DNA from: an uncultured Eubacterium sp.
GTDB lineage: Bacteria > Bacillota > Clostridia > Lachnospirales > Lachnospiraceae
Direction: 5' to 3'
Length of the DNA stretch: 15,695 bases
Assembly (NCBI GenBank): GCA_934322085.1
Contig: CAKRGF010000042.1
Location: forward strand, 1-15,695
This document shows, in pieces, positions 6,616-13,991 of this stretch. Position 1 is the first letter of the stretch, and each line of letters opens with the position of its first letter. The notes below the pieces were generated by a model that saw only the letters and a program-made list of their open reading frames with translations, did not search any database and was not told the DNA's origin. Made by a program: the position numbers and the translations under genes.

Positions 6616-7773
6616 TCAAACAATACTATAAGTAAAACCTTTACTTACCGCATACGACTGCATAAATGGATTCTTTTTTCCCTGCAAAATAAAATTAGTA
6701 CAATTCTTAAACGGCTCCCACTTACCATCATAAGAATCACTTTCACTTCCCGTTGCCGGATTGACCACAACATCCGGCAATACCACCGTCAAATTGTGGC
6801 ATCCATAAAAATCCTGCCCCATTGTACTATCTTTTGCATACACAACCTTTTTCAGGTAACAACAATTAGCAAAACACAAGCCGCCGCCATTTACACCAGC
6901 CGGAAATTCGTAAGAATACCCCTGCTTCGCTGCCGGATAGCATTTCATATATGTTTTTTCTTTATCTTTATAATAAAGAACATCATTTACTGCATAATAT
7001 CCGGTTTCCTTTTTATCTGCCTTAAACTGTTTTAAATTTGTACAGCCGATAAAAGGAGTGTTAATTTGTTCCACCTTATCTCCAAGTGTCACCTTTTGAA
7101 GTTTCGTACTGTGAGCAAATGCATACAAGCCAACATTAGAAATATTCTTTGCAAGCTCCACGCTTCTTAAACCAGAGGCAAAAAATGCACCGTCTGAAAT
7201 ATAAAATAATTTTTTACCGTATGAAATCTTCTGCAAATATTTAGCATACTCAAAAGTCGCCTCGCCAATCTGCGTTGTCTTTCCCTGAATCGTATAAGAC
7301 TTCTGAGTTCGCCCTGCCGGATAAACCAAAAGCGTCTTCTTGTTTTTTGTATACAAAACACCTTTAGCAGAGCAAAAATATTTATTTCCCTTTGCCACTT
7401 TGATATTTTTTAACTTACCGCATCCGGTAAATGGTGTAGAAAATATATTCTTTTTCTTAACGATATTTCCCCATGCATAATCTGCCTGTTTTTTTTCGAT
7501 TGTTTTCAAATACTTTGGTAATACAACCGTTTGAACCTTCGATGATTTCTTCCATACATTGGCACCGAGTGATGTCACCTTTTTCCCTGCAATCTTGTTC
7601 GGAATCACAATTCGTTTCTGATTCTTACTGCATGAAACGATTTTAACCTGATTTTTTGTTATCTTGTAGGTAAAACCATTTTTTGTCTTTGCACCTGCCA
7701 TTGTGCCGGCAGATGCAAAGGATAGCGTTAAAAATAATGCTGTAAGTACTGTTATTCTAATTGTTTTTTTCAT
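6616..7773 (-). CDS. secreted BspA-like LRR_5 protein
   Basis: This 385-residue protein starts MKKTIRITVLTALFLTLSFA and has a Sec signal peptide likely cleaved after an Ala-rich site (near MAGA, residues 25-29). The rest is LRR_5 repeats with the hallmarks VVLPKYLKTIE, GCGKLKNIKVAKGN, YTIQGKTTQIGEATFE and a C-terminal QSYAVSKGFTY motif, common at the ends of BspA-like proteins. It is Lys-rich throughout and has no wall anchor. The ATG has AGGAGG upstream. The 5' end and upstream spacer closely match those of the gene at 9115-10161, so the two are recent paralogues. The function is probably binding at the cell surface; the ligand is unknown. Confidence 0.85.
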   Translation of the reverse strand: MKKTIRITVLTALFLTLSFASAGTMAGAKTKNGFTYKITKNQVKIVSCSKNQKRIVIPNKIAGKKVTSLGANVWKKSSKVQTVVLPKYLKTIEKKQADYAWGNIVKKKNIFSTPFTGCGKLKNIKVAKGNKYFCSAKGVLYTKNKKTLLVYPAGRTQKSYTIQGKTTQIGEATFEYAKYLQKISYGKKLFYISDGAFFASGLRSVELAKNISNVGLYAFAHSTKLQKVTLGDKVEQINTPFIGCTNLKQFKADKKETGYYAVNDVLYYKDKEKTYMKCYPAAKQGYSYEFPAGVNGGGLCFANCCYLKKVVYAKDSTMGQDFYGCHNLTVVLPDVVVNPATGSESDSYDGKWEPFKNCTNFILQGKKNPFMQSYAVSKGFTYSIV

Positions 7774-7785
7774 ACTAAAATCCTC

Positions 7786-8979
7786 CTATTTGTAATTAAT
7801 TACACCACTTTTCTCTCCATTCTGTTTCAGCCATTTCTTATACAATTTAATTGACTGCCTTGGAACATAAATCTTCTGCCCAACAGGCACCATTGAAGTA
7901 TTCTTTGACGGAGCAGCTATCTTAGGTGGATTTGTGCTTTTAAATTCAAAAACACAATCATCCATGTTTCCCATATCAAGCCAAGCTCCCCGCAGGCATT
8001 TCAAACTAGATGGCATCATAATCTTACTAATATTCTGCCCTATCAATACAGAATCCTGATTTAGTTCCTCAACCCCCTCTGGTATCACAGCCGTATTTCC
8101 ATTTACTACTCCTACAGCCAATGCCTTTTTATCTTTTCGATAAATATAATTTCCCTTTTTAGCAAACACCACATTATCGCTTTTCAAATCAATCTGCTTA
8201 ACTCTGCAAGTGGCAAAGCACCCCTTCCGAAATGAATCGAAACCATTCAAAATCATAATCCTTTCTCTTCCGGGAATAGCAAAAACTGCCTGTTTTTGTT
8301 TTTTATCAATAACAAGTCCACCCTGCTCACAATATTTATCATTGTCAGCAGACACATGAATTTTACTAAGTTTTTCGCAATTACCAAAAGCCCCCAAACC
8401 AATCTCCAAAACATTTTTCTCTATATCAAATTCCGTAAGCCCCGAGCAAAGTTCAAATGCACCAGCCCCAATTCTTTTCAATTCTCTTGGGCAGTTTATT
8501 TTTCTCAGCGAATATAAGCCTGCAAATGCATTATCTTCGATTGAACAGACACTGTCCGGAAGCACAACGCTGTGTATTTTATTCACTGTTTTCGAATATT
8601 GAAAATCATCGCCATCCATAATCGAATCTCCAAACACATTGTATGCAACATCTGATGTGTTTTCACCCCTATTATCTGAATCAAATCCAACGCAAACCAA
8701 AATACTTTCATTTATTTTCTCAGGAAATTTCAACTGATTTGACGTGTGTTTATCAGAAACTTCTACCTTAGTAATCCATACATATTTTCCGTCAGATGAC
8801 TTCTTATATAAATACTTAATTGTATCCATCTCATACTTTTCCACATTGTCATTCCACGTTAATTTTTCAATATTTACATTTGCATTTGACTGTATTCTCG
8901 TTTGCTTTTTTGAACAAGCGCAAGCAAAAATCAATATGCTAAATAGTAACATTATAAATGCGGACTGCTTTACTTTCAT
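7786..8979 (-). CDS. BspA-like LRR_5 lipoprotein
   Basis: This 397-residue lipoprotein has the N-terminus MKVKQSAFIMLLFSILIFAC followed by ACSKK, a clear type II signal peptide with lipobox around residues 19-22. LRR_5 units follow (SVVLPDSVCSIEDNAFAGL, CSGLTEFDIEKNVLEIG, AVIPEGVEEL), then a C-terminal KIYVPRQSIKLYKKW motif typical of BspA-family ends. It would sit on the outer face of the membrane. The ATG has TAGGAGG upstream. Only 12 bp separate its stop from the next gene, consistent with one transcript. The partner is unknown. Confidence 0.85.
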   Translation of the reverse strand: MKVKQSAFIMLLFSILIFACACSKKQTRIQSNANVNIEKLTWNDNVEKYEMDTIKYLYKKSSDGKYVWITKVEVSDKHTSNQLKFPEKINESILVCVGFDSDNRGENTSDVAYNVFGDSIMDGDDFQYSKTVNKIHSVVLPDSVCSIEDNAFAGLYSLRKINCPRELKRIGAGAFELCSGLTEFDIEKNVLEIGLGAFGNCEKLSKIHVSADNDKYCEQGGLVIDKKQKQAVFAIPGRERIMILNGFDSFRKGCFATCRVKQIDLKSDNVVFAKKGNYIYRKDKKALAVGVVNGNTAVIPEGVEELNQDSVLIGQNISKIMMPSSLKCLRGAWLDMGNMDDCVFEFKSTNPPKIAAPSKNTSMVPVGQKIYVPRQSIKLYKKWLKQNGEKSGVINYK

Positions 8980-9018
8980 ATTTTCCTCCTATTCACGCCT
9001 TAATTCGCTGCCTCTCTT

Positions 9019-9114
9019 TTAATTAATTATCTTACTTTTTTCTCCCGGTGCGAAATCATCACCATACATATATACGCCCTTTTTATATACCTTTTCTCCT
9101 CCCTTGCGTTATCC
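9019..9114 (-). pseudogene. in-frame C-terminal remnant of the LRR gene
   Basis: Directly after the TAG that ends the gene at 9115-10161, the same frame continues through a second stop (TAA two codons later), then an open stretch GEKVYKKGVYMYGDDFAPG, ending at TAA 9019-9021. This matches the C-terminus of the paralogue at 5617-6600 (VEKVYKDGLYLYEDGLAKG) and aligns almost colinearly with it. I read it as the lost end of the upstream protein, cut off by two nonsense codons. It has no start or ribosome binding site of its own that would make it a separate gene. Confidence 0.75.
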
Positions 9115-10161
9115 CTATTTATTTTTTCCGAAATCATATTTCCATTCCGGATGCTTTTTATTGTAAATCACTCCGCCTTTTACCGCCAGTTTTTTGTTGC
9201 CCTTTTCAAGTTTTATCTCTGTCAGCGACTTCCAATTTTTCATATAATACACAGATGTAAATTTCTTTGGCACATAAAGTTTTTTCATAAAAATGTTATC
9301 CGGCACATAATCCATTGTTTTCACAGTCTTTGGAATTCTAAAACTTGTGTTCTTTTTACCCATTGGATACTCAAGCAATGTAGTCATTTTCTTATTGTAT
9401 AAAACTCCATTCTTTGAGGCAAGCACCTTATTCTTTTTAGAAACACTTATTTTCTCAAGTTTTTCCGCATTTGCAAAACTTACATTCTTTGATTTTACAT
9501 TTTTTGAAATAGTCACAGATTTAAGATTGTGCACATTCTCAAAGGCATAATATCCAATCTTTGTGCATTTAGCCGGAATTTTATAGTTTTTCCCCGGTCT
9601 GTTTGCCAAGTACATAACTAATTTTTTTCCATCTTTTGAAAAGATAACATCATTTGAAACCTTGTAATACTTGTTATTTTTCGAAATAGAAACCTTCTTT
9701 AATTTTGGAAAGCACTGATTTAATTTTTCTTCAATGCAATTGCCCCAATCATGTGAATATGGCTTTACAAAATCGGAAGAAAATTCAATTTTTTCAATGC
9801 CCGTTTTATCTGCTGATTTCAAATAATCCTGACCTGTAATTTTATCATCCAGTTTGTCTCCTGTATCCGGCTTTGTCTTAAATGCAACATACTTGACTCC
9901 CTTTGCAAATTTCAAAACCTTTGCATTTTTAAACTGCGCGAGTTTTCGCATATCTACTGTAACACACTGTAATTCCTCTGTATTGCCTGAATTTGCTTTT
10001 CCCTCAATAACAACCGTGCTCTGCCCTTTATAATCGCTGTCGTTACTTCCGGTATATGTAAATTCAGTATTTGTATTCTCCTGTGCAAAAGCTTGTGCTC
10101 CCGGCATGATAACCGACACCGCCAAACCAAAAGTTACTAATGTTCTAATTATTTTTTTCAT
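9115..10161 (-). CDS. secreted LRR_5 protein, C-terminally truncated
   Basis: This 348-residue protein has a Sec signal peptide (MKKIIRTLVTFGLAVSVIMP, Ala-x-Ala site near AQAFAQ, residues 23-27). Divergent Lys-rich LRR_5 repeats follow, alternating with GGVIYNKK-type beta segments (NDVIFSKDGKKLVMY, NGVLYNKKMTTLLEYP, GGVIYNKK). The ATG has AGGAGG upstream. It is the first LRR gene after the ABC ATPase, 82 bp away, and that spacer contains a 12-bp inverted repeat. Compared with its paralogues it stops about 30 residues early. The remaining C-terminal block lies in frame beyond two stop codons, so the present product is shortened and may or may not be functional. Confidence 0.8.
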   Translation of the reverse strand: MKKIIRTLVTFGLAVSVIMPGAQAFAQENTNTEFTYTGSNDSDYKGQSTVVIEGKANSGNTEELQCVTVDMRKLAQFKNAKVLKFAKGVKYVAFKTKPDTGDKLDDKITGQDYLKSADKTGIEKIEFSSDFVKPYSHDWGNCIEEKLNQCFPKLKKVSISKNNKYYKVSNDVIFSKDGKKLVMYLANRPGKNYKIPAKCTKIGYYAFENVHNLKSVTISKNVKSKNVSFANAEKLEKISVSKKNKVLASKNGVLYNKKMTTLLEYPMGKKNTSFRIPKTVKTMDYVPDNIFMKKLYVPKKFTSVYYMKNWKSLTEIKLEKGNKKLAVKGGVIYNKKHPEWKYDFGKNK

Positions 10162-10185
10162 ACTTAGACCTCCTATTTGTAATTA

Positions 10186-10227
10186 ATTTGCTGCCTCTAT
10201 GTAAACAATACGATTGAGGCAGCAAAT
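10186..10227 (-). repeat. 12-bp inverted repeat between the ATPase and LRR genes
   Basis: ATTTGCTGCCTC (10186-10197) and GAGGCAGCAAAT (10216-10227) are a perfect inverted repeat with an 18-base loop. It lies in the only sizeable gap between the ABC module and the LRR array. No T-run follows on the minus strand, so it may be a processing or stability hairpin rather than a terminator. A close match to one arm, TTAATTCGCTGCCTCT, recurs at 9000-9015 at the same distance from the next LRR start. Confidence 0.6.
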
Positions 10228-10243
10228 AAGTTGCATTTTTTTA

Positions 10244-10912
10244 TTATTCAGACAACACTTCTCCGTCTTTTATCTCAATCACCCTCTGACATCTGGCAGC
10301 CACACCATTATCATGCGTGACTATGATAACCGTATGCCCATTTTTATTTAACTCCTCAAACACATCCATGATGTCATCCGATGTATTGCTGTCGAGTGCC
10401 CCTGTAGGCTCATCTGCCAAAATATACTCCGGAGAATTAATAAGGGCTCTGGCAATCGCTACTCTTTGTTTCTGCCCGCCGGACAATTGATTGACCCGTT
10501 TATCTTTCAATTCCGCGATGTTTACCTTTTCCAAAACATCCATAATCTTTTTACTTTGCTCTCTTTTTTTCACCTTACCGAAAATAAGCGGAACCAGAAG
10601 ATTTTCCTGCACGGTATATTCTTCTATCAAAGCAAAATCCTGCATAACCATTCCAATACTTTTGTTTCGAAACTCCGCCAATTGTTTTTCCGACATCTGT
10701 CCCACATCTTGGTTTCCAACGTGGTAACTGCCGCTCTCAAAGCTATCAATTCCTGCCAAAACATGCAGCAAAGTGGATTTACCGGCACCGGATTTTCCAA
10801 TAACCGCTACCAGTTCCCCATCCTGAACCTGAAAATCAATTCCTTTTAAAGCCTTATATTCATTTCCTTTTCCTTTATTATATATTTTCACTAAATTCTT
10901 AATCGAAATCAT
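10244..10912 (-). CDS. ABC transporter ATP-binding protein (LolD/MacB type)
   Basis: This 222-residue ATPase starts at 10910-10912. The frame is open to 10993, but the family N-terminus MISIKNLVKIYNKGKG begins here and AAAGGAG lies just upstream. Walker A GKSGAGKST (residues 39-47), Q-loop (MQDFALIEEYT), signature LSGGQKQR, Walker B YILADEP, D-loop GALD and the H-loop VTHD are all intact. It belongs to the class that powers FtsX/MacB-type permeases in export, lipoprotein release or peptide-antibiotic resistance. It starts one base after the preceding permease and clearly serves the two permeases upstream. Confidence 0.93.
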   Translation of the reverse strand: MISIKNLVKIYNKGKGNEYKALKGIDFQVQDGELVAVIGKSGAGKSTLLHVLAGIDSFESGSYHVGNQDVGQMSEKQLAEFRNKSIGMVMQDFALIEEYTVQENLLVPLIFGKVKKREQSKKIMDVLEKVNIAELKDKRVNQLSGGQKQRVAIARALINSPEYILADEPTGALDSNTSDDIMDVFEELNKNGHTVIIVTHDNGVAARCQRVIEIKDGEVLSE

Positions 10913-10913
10913 T

Positions 10914-12137
10914 TTATTCTCCTTTCCTATCCCGAAAAACTTCAACCGGCTGCTTTCTGCATAAAATAATATACGGAACAATCCAATGCACAAAACATAA
11001 CACCACCAGCATAACCACCATAGAAACGACCGTTACCCAGTCTAACTTAATCAGTAAATATTCTGTCAAATTTAATTTTTGAACCGTCGCAAATAAAACA
11101 AAAAACATTACCACGGAGAAAAATGCGGTGAAAAAACTTTGTATTACCGAGAAAGATACACATCGTCTCCACGGAAGCCCAAGCAGACTAAATATCGCAT
11201 TGTGATATAAATCATCTGACATATTTAAGGCGCATACATTAACAATACTAATAATCGTGATAATCAGCACACATATCAACACCGGCAAATACATCATTGA
11301 TTCTTTTTGCAAATGATGTTTTGTATTTTTCATAAACTCTTGTAACGAGCTGTCAATCGTAGTTCCATCATTTCCCGTCCCCAGAGTTCTTTTCAAAGCA
11401 TGACTATTGGAACTCATTTCGTATTTTGTTATATCATCCTGATACACGATAAAATGATCCTGATTAAATGTATAGGTAACACCATTTTCTTTTGCCTTTT
11501 GTTCCCCGATCAAAATCAGAACACTCTTCTCCTGCTCATAGCGGTATGTGGAATAAATATCTCTGTAATCGTTCTGCAAAATTTGACCCTGACCAAAATC
11601 ATGTCCAATTACATTTGTTCCTTCTTCCATGACGCCAACAACTTCCGCTTTTATATTCTTTGTTTTTCCGCTTTCATCGATTTGTTGAAAATTCAACATA
11701 CTCCCTGTTCTCCACCCATATGAATTTTCCGAAATCACGACCGGCAGAACACCTTTTTTATCGTCCGCATCTGTCAGCCACTTTCCCTCTGATAAATCGG
11801 GTGCATAATCATTTAAAACATCTTCCGGATAAACAGCCGTAATCATATCCGCATTTTCATCTTGATTACTCAGCGTGGTACTCCCCCACGAATAAACGGA
11901 TTCAATCTTTTTCATGCCGTTTGCTATATCCTTTGCATTTACTCCATGATAACCAAAAGATGTTACATAAATTCCTTTTTTATCCGCCATGTGCTGTACC
12001 GGTTTATATGCCCTGAATATTGTCGCCAACATGGTAACTGACACACACAATACAAGCAGCAGCACGGAAATCTGTATAACAACAAAAACATTTCTTTTCC
12101 AATGCTTGATATATTCACCAATTGCTAATATTCCCAT
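10914..12137 (-). CDS. FtsX/MacB-type ABC permease
   Basis: This 407-residue permease has four predicted membrane spans (about 17-41, 282-304, 328-350 and 368-391) with a large extracytoplasmic domain of roughly 240 residues between the first two: the FtsX/MacB layout. It ends with the family-like RKQPVEVFRDRKGE tail. The ATG overlaps the stop of the other permease gene (TAATG) behind an unusual GGGGGG-containing ribosome binding site, so translation is coupled. Together with the second permease and the ATPase it should form a heterodimeric transporter. The substrate is unknown; membrane-bound peptides or lipoproteins are typical for the class. Confidence 0.85.
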   Translation of the reverse strand: MGILAIGEYIKHWKRNVFVVIQISVLLLVLCVSVTMLATIFRAYKPVQHMADKKGIYVTSFGYHGVNAKDIANGMKKIESVYSWGSTTLSNQDENADMITAVYPEDVLNDYAPDLSEGKWLTDADDKKGVLPVVISENSYGWRTGSMLNFQQIDESGKTKNIKAEVVGVMEEGTNVIGHDFGQGQILQNDYRDIYSTYRYEQEKSVLILIGEQKAKENGVTYTFNQDHFIVYQDDITKYEMSSNSHALKRTLGTGNDGTTIDSSLQEFMKNTKHHLQKESMMYLPVLICVLIITIISIVNVCALNMSDDLYHNAIFSLLGLPWRRCVSFSVIQSFFTAFFSVVMFFVLFATVQKLNLTEYLLIKLDWVTVVSMVVMLVVLCFVHWIVPYIILCRKQPVEVFRDRKGE

Positions 12138-13219
12138 TATAATTCCCCCCTTTTAAAATCCAGGATACTTTTTCTGGTAATAGAAAATGACAAAGCATAC
12201 CCAATAAGCAATACGACAAAAAGAAAAATTCCTATAATCGTGCCGTATTCTTTTATACCGTATATTCGGTCCACATACTTAAACCAAGTAAGCATTTGTG
12301 GGAAAACCACAAACCGAAACAAGCCTGTTGCCACAATTACAACGCATAACATATTACATAAAATTTCAGTAAAAAATAACATCCGGGCACGTTTCTTGCT
12401 GCAGCCACATAATAAAAAAACAGCAAGTTTCTTTCGTCTTTTCTTAAAAATAAAACGATAAATCATATACATATTAACGCCTGCTAAAATTGCGAGTAAC
12501 GCACTAACCACAAGCATCGAATACTCTTGTCTTAAATCCGCATTATTGGAGACATAAAATTCTGCCGGTTTACAGCCATACGACAAAAGCAAATCACGGA
12601 ACGTTTCATACTGCGCTCGTGTCGGCAATTGAGTCAACCCAAAGTTTAATCGTATCCATACACAATTCTTAGGAAACGCAGTAAATGGAATTTCATACTC
12701 ACCCGGATCATTTATATCATCTTTGCCAATAATATCAAATGTTTCCTCTCCTAAAACAATCGTATCTCCTACATCTTTTTTATCTTCTCCATTGATTACA
12801 ACAACTTTATTTTTATTTCTGTAGTCTTTATCTTCATAATAACTTCCCTGTAATCCGTACTTCATATTTTCATAGACCGAATCACTATAACCATATTTAC
12901 CATTTTTATATTGAGCACGATCTAAAAATGACTTTTTCCCATCTTTGCTTTCCGCTTCCACATAAAAATAATCAATCGGTATTTCTTCTTCTACCATGGT
13001 CATAAAAATCTTATTTATATCATCACTCGTTATTTTTTGATTATCAATTGTCGCCTCTAAAGACTTCGAGTCATGGTTATCGCATAACTCATACAAATTA
13101 TTTTGAAAAACTCCAAAAACAAAAAAGATGCTAAGCAGCGCAAAAATCTGTGAAATCAGCAAAATAACAAAAAGCGCTGTATGCCTTTTCATCAAATCCG
13201 TTACATTCTTAAAAACCAT
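12137..13219 (-). CDS. FtsX-like ABC permease
   Basis: This 360-residue protein has four predicted spans (about 14-38, 234-258, 281-306 and 326-346) with an extracytoplasmic domain of about 195 residues after the first. The cytoplasmic loop RFIFKKRRKKLAVFLLCGCSKKR fits the FtsX-domain coupling region. It is divergent, so the family call rests on topology and neighbours as much as on motifs. Its ATG directly follows the stop of the small LRR gene (TAA then ATG), with GGAGGGAG upstream. It is probably the partner half of the transporter. Confidence 0.75.
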   Translation of the reverse strand: MVFKNVTDLMKRHTALFVILLISQIFALLSIFFVFGVFQNNLYELCDNHDSKSLEATIDNQKITSDDINKIFMTMVEEEIPIDYFYVEAESKDGKKSFLDRAQYKNGKYGYSDSVYENMKYGLQGSYYEDKDYRNKNKVVVINGEDKKDVGDTIVLGEETFDIIGKDDINDPGEYEIPFTAFPKNCVWIRLNFGLTQLPTRAQYETFRDLLLSYGCKPAEFYVSNNADLRQEYSMLVVSALLAILAGVNMYMIYRFIFKKRRKKLAVFLLCGCSKKRARMLFFTEILCNMLCVVIVATGLFRFVVFPQMLTWFKYVDRIYGIKEYGTIIGIFLFVVLLIGYALSFSITRKSILDFKRGEL

Positions 13220-13777
13220 TTATGCTCCCTCCTTTGGTTTTCCGTACGCATACTTAATTTTATGCTTTTTTGCCCATTTTTCTGCGTAAGAGTGTTTTTT
13301 CACATAAAGAGTAACTTTATCTTTGCAATCTCTGAACTCGTACTCGTCTATTTTCTTTACACTGTCAGGAATTATAACCGTCTTTAAATTTGGACATGTT
13401 ACAAAACCATATTCTATCGTTTCAATTCCCTCTTCAATTTCTACATATGTAAGATAATTGGAAAATGTCCCCTCACTGCATGTAACATCCAACGACCGAA
13501 CTTTCTCTCCTTCATAAACAGCCGGAACAACAAGTTTACTCTTTTTCTTTAATTCCGTATCCGAGAAAATTTTTAAACACCCATCAATAACCCACCAATC
13601 GTCTTCCGGAACTTTTTTGTTTCCAGGCGCGTCATTCTCCACTTCTGTCACAGTATTCTTTTGAGCATTCTGCAAGTTCTGAGCACCACCTGAAAAATCA
13701 ATAAGAAACAGGCAGCCAATTCCCAGCATCAACGCGATAACAACAAAGATTATTATGATTCGTGAACTTCTAGCCAT
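13220..13777 (-). CDS. small membrane-anchored LRR_5 protein
   Basis: This 185-residue protein has one N-terminal membrane span (SSRIIIIFVVIALMLGIGCL, residues 4-23) without a clear cleavage site, a low-complexity linker, and then LRR_5 segments (EEGIETIEYGFVTCPNLKTV, IIPDSVKKIDEYEF). It ends in HSYAEKWAKKHKIKYAYG, a common BspA C-terminal motif. It is the first full-size gene after the LytTR-type promoter and is fused by position to the ABC genes, so it is probably an accessory or sensor subunit of the transporter, exposed outside the cell. The ATG has AGGGAGG upstream; the initiation region lies at the foot of a long hairpin. Confidence 0.8.
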   Translation of the reverse strand: MARSSRIIIIFVVIALMLGIGCLFLIDFSGGAQNLQNAQKNTVTEVENDAPGNKKVPEDDWWVIDGCLKIFSDTELKKKSKLVVPAVYEGEKVRSLDVTCSEGTFSNYLTYVEIEEGIETIEYGFVTCPNLKTVIIPDSVKKIDEYEFRDCKDKVTLYVKKHSYAEKWAKKHKIKYAYGKPKEGA

Positions 13778-13796
13778 ATAAAATTCCTCCCTATAA

Positions 13797-13856
13797 AATA
13801 TGTTTCAGAATAAAAAGATTTTAAATTCATAAAATCCTTTATTTCAAAACATATTT
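13797..13856 (-). other. long imperfect hairpin before the LRR/ABC genes
   Basis: About 25 bases on each side (13799-13824 and 13831-13855) pair almost completely around a 6-base loop: ATATGTTT, then AATAAA and GATTTTA arms, with a few mismatches and one indel. It sits just after the stop of the 17-codon gene and before the AGGGAGG of the next gene. A stem this long could limit read-through, mark a processing site that uncouples the abundant peptide mRNA from the downstream mRNA, or control initiation. No T-run follows, so it is not a standard terminator. Confidence 0.65.
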
Positions 13857-13864
13857 ACTAAAAT

Positions 13865-13918
13865 TTACTTACTTTGCTTTAAATTCTTTCCAAATTTTCT
13901 AACCATTTTTTTTAACAT
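13865..13918 (-). CDS. 17-residue cationic amphipathic peptide
   Basis: The reading frame encodes MLKKMVRKFGKNLKQSK. It has an ATG (13916-13918), a near-perfect GAGGAGG ribosome binding site 8 bases upstream, and its own promoter with an activator-type operator. The peptide has seven Lys/Arg and no acidic residue. Leu2, Met5, Val6, Phe9 and Leu13 fall on one helical face, as in cationic membrane-active peptides and phenol-soluble modulins. It lacks Cys and an acidic C-terminal tail, so it is not a standard AgrD precursor, although it lies where agrD or delta-haemolysin often sits, beside agrB. It could be a secreted toxin or signal, a regulatory leader peptide, or a decayed AgrD. That it is translated is likely; its function is unknown. 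Confidence 0.6.
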   Translation of the reverse strand: MLKKMVRKFGKNLKQSK

Positions 13919-13954
13919 CTTTTTGTCCTCCTCGGTATATTTTTTACGTTACTC

Positions 13955-13983
13955 ATTTTAACACAACATAATATTTGTAACCG
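13955..13983 (-). promoter_or_regulatory. extended -10 promoter for the peptide gene
   Basis: On the minus strand TGTTAAAAT (13955-13963) is an extended -10 element. The -35 position (about 13978-13983, CGGTTA) is poor, as in activator-dependent promoters. Transcription would begin near 13948 and give a short leader of about 30 nt. The direct repeats at 13992-14021 end about 8 bp upstream of the -35 position, a sensible place for a LytTR activator. Confidence 0.65.
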
Positions 13984-13991
13984 TTTTTTTT

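Noticed and set aside
10913..10993. Upstream start for the ABC ATPase giving 27 extra residues
   Set aside because: It lies inside the permease gene; the internal ATG at 10912 has the ribosome binding site and the normal ATPase N-terminus.
13797..13869. A second tiny minus-strand frame after the peptide gene (MNLKSFYSETY and onward), with AAAGGA upstream
   Set aside because: It lies inside the long hairpin and overlaps the start of the LRR gene out of frame; it has no Cys or other sign of a signal peptide, so probably chance.
13865..13918. Calling the 17-codon gene agrD
   Set aside because: It has no Cys, no hydrophobic ring region and no acidic C-terminal tail, and is far shorter than AgrD precursors.
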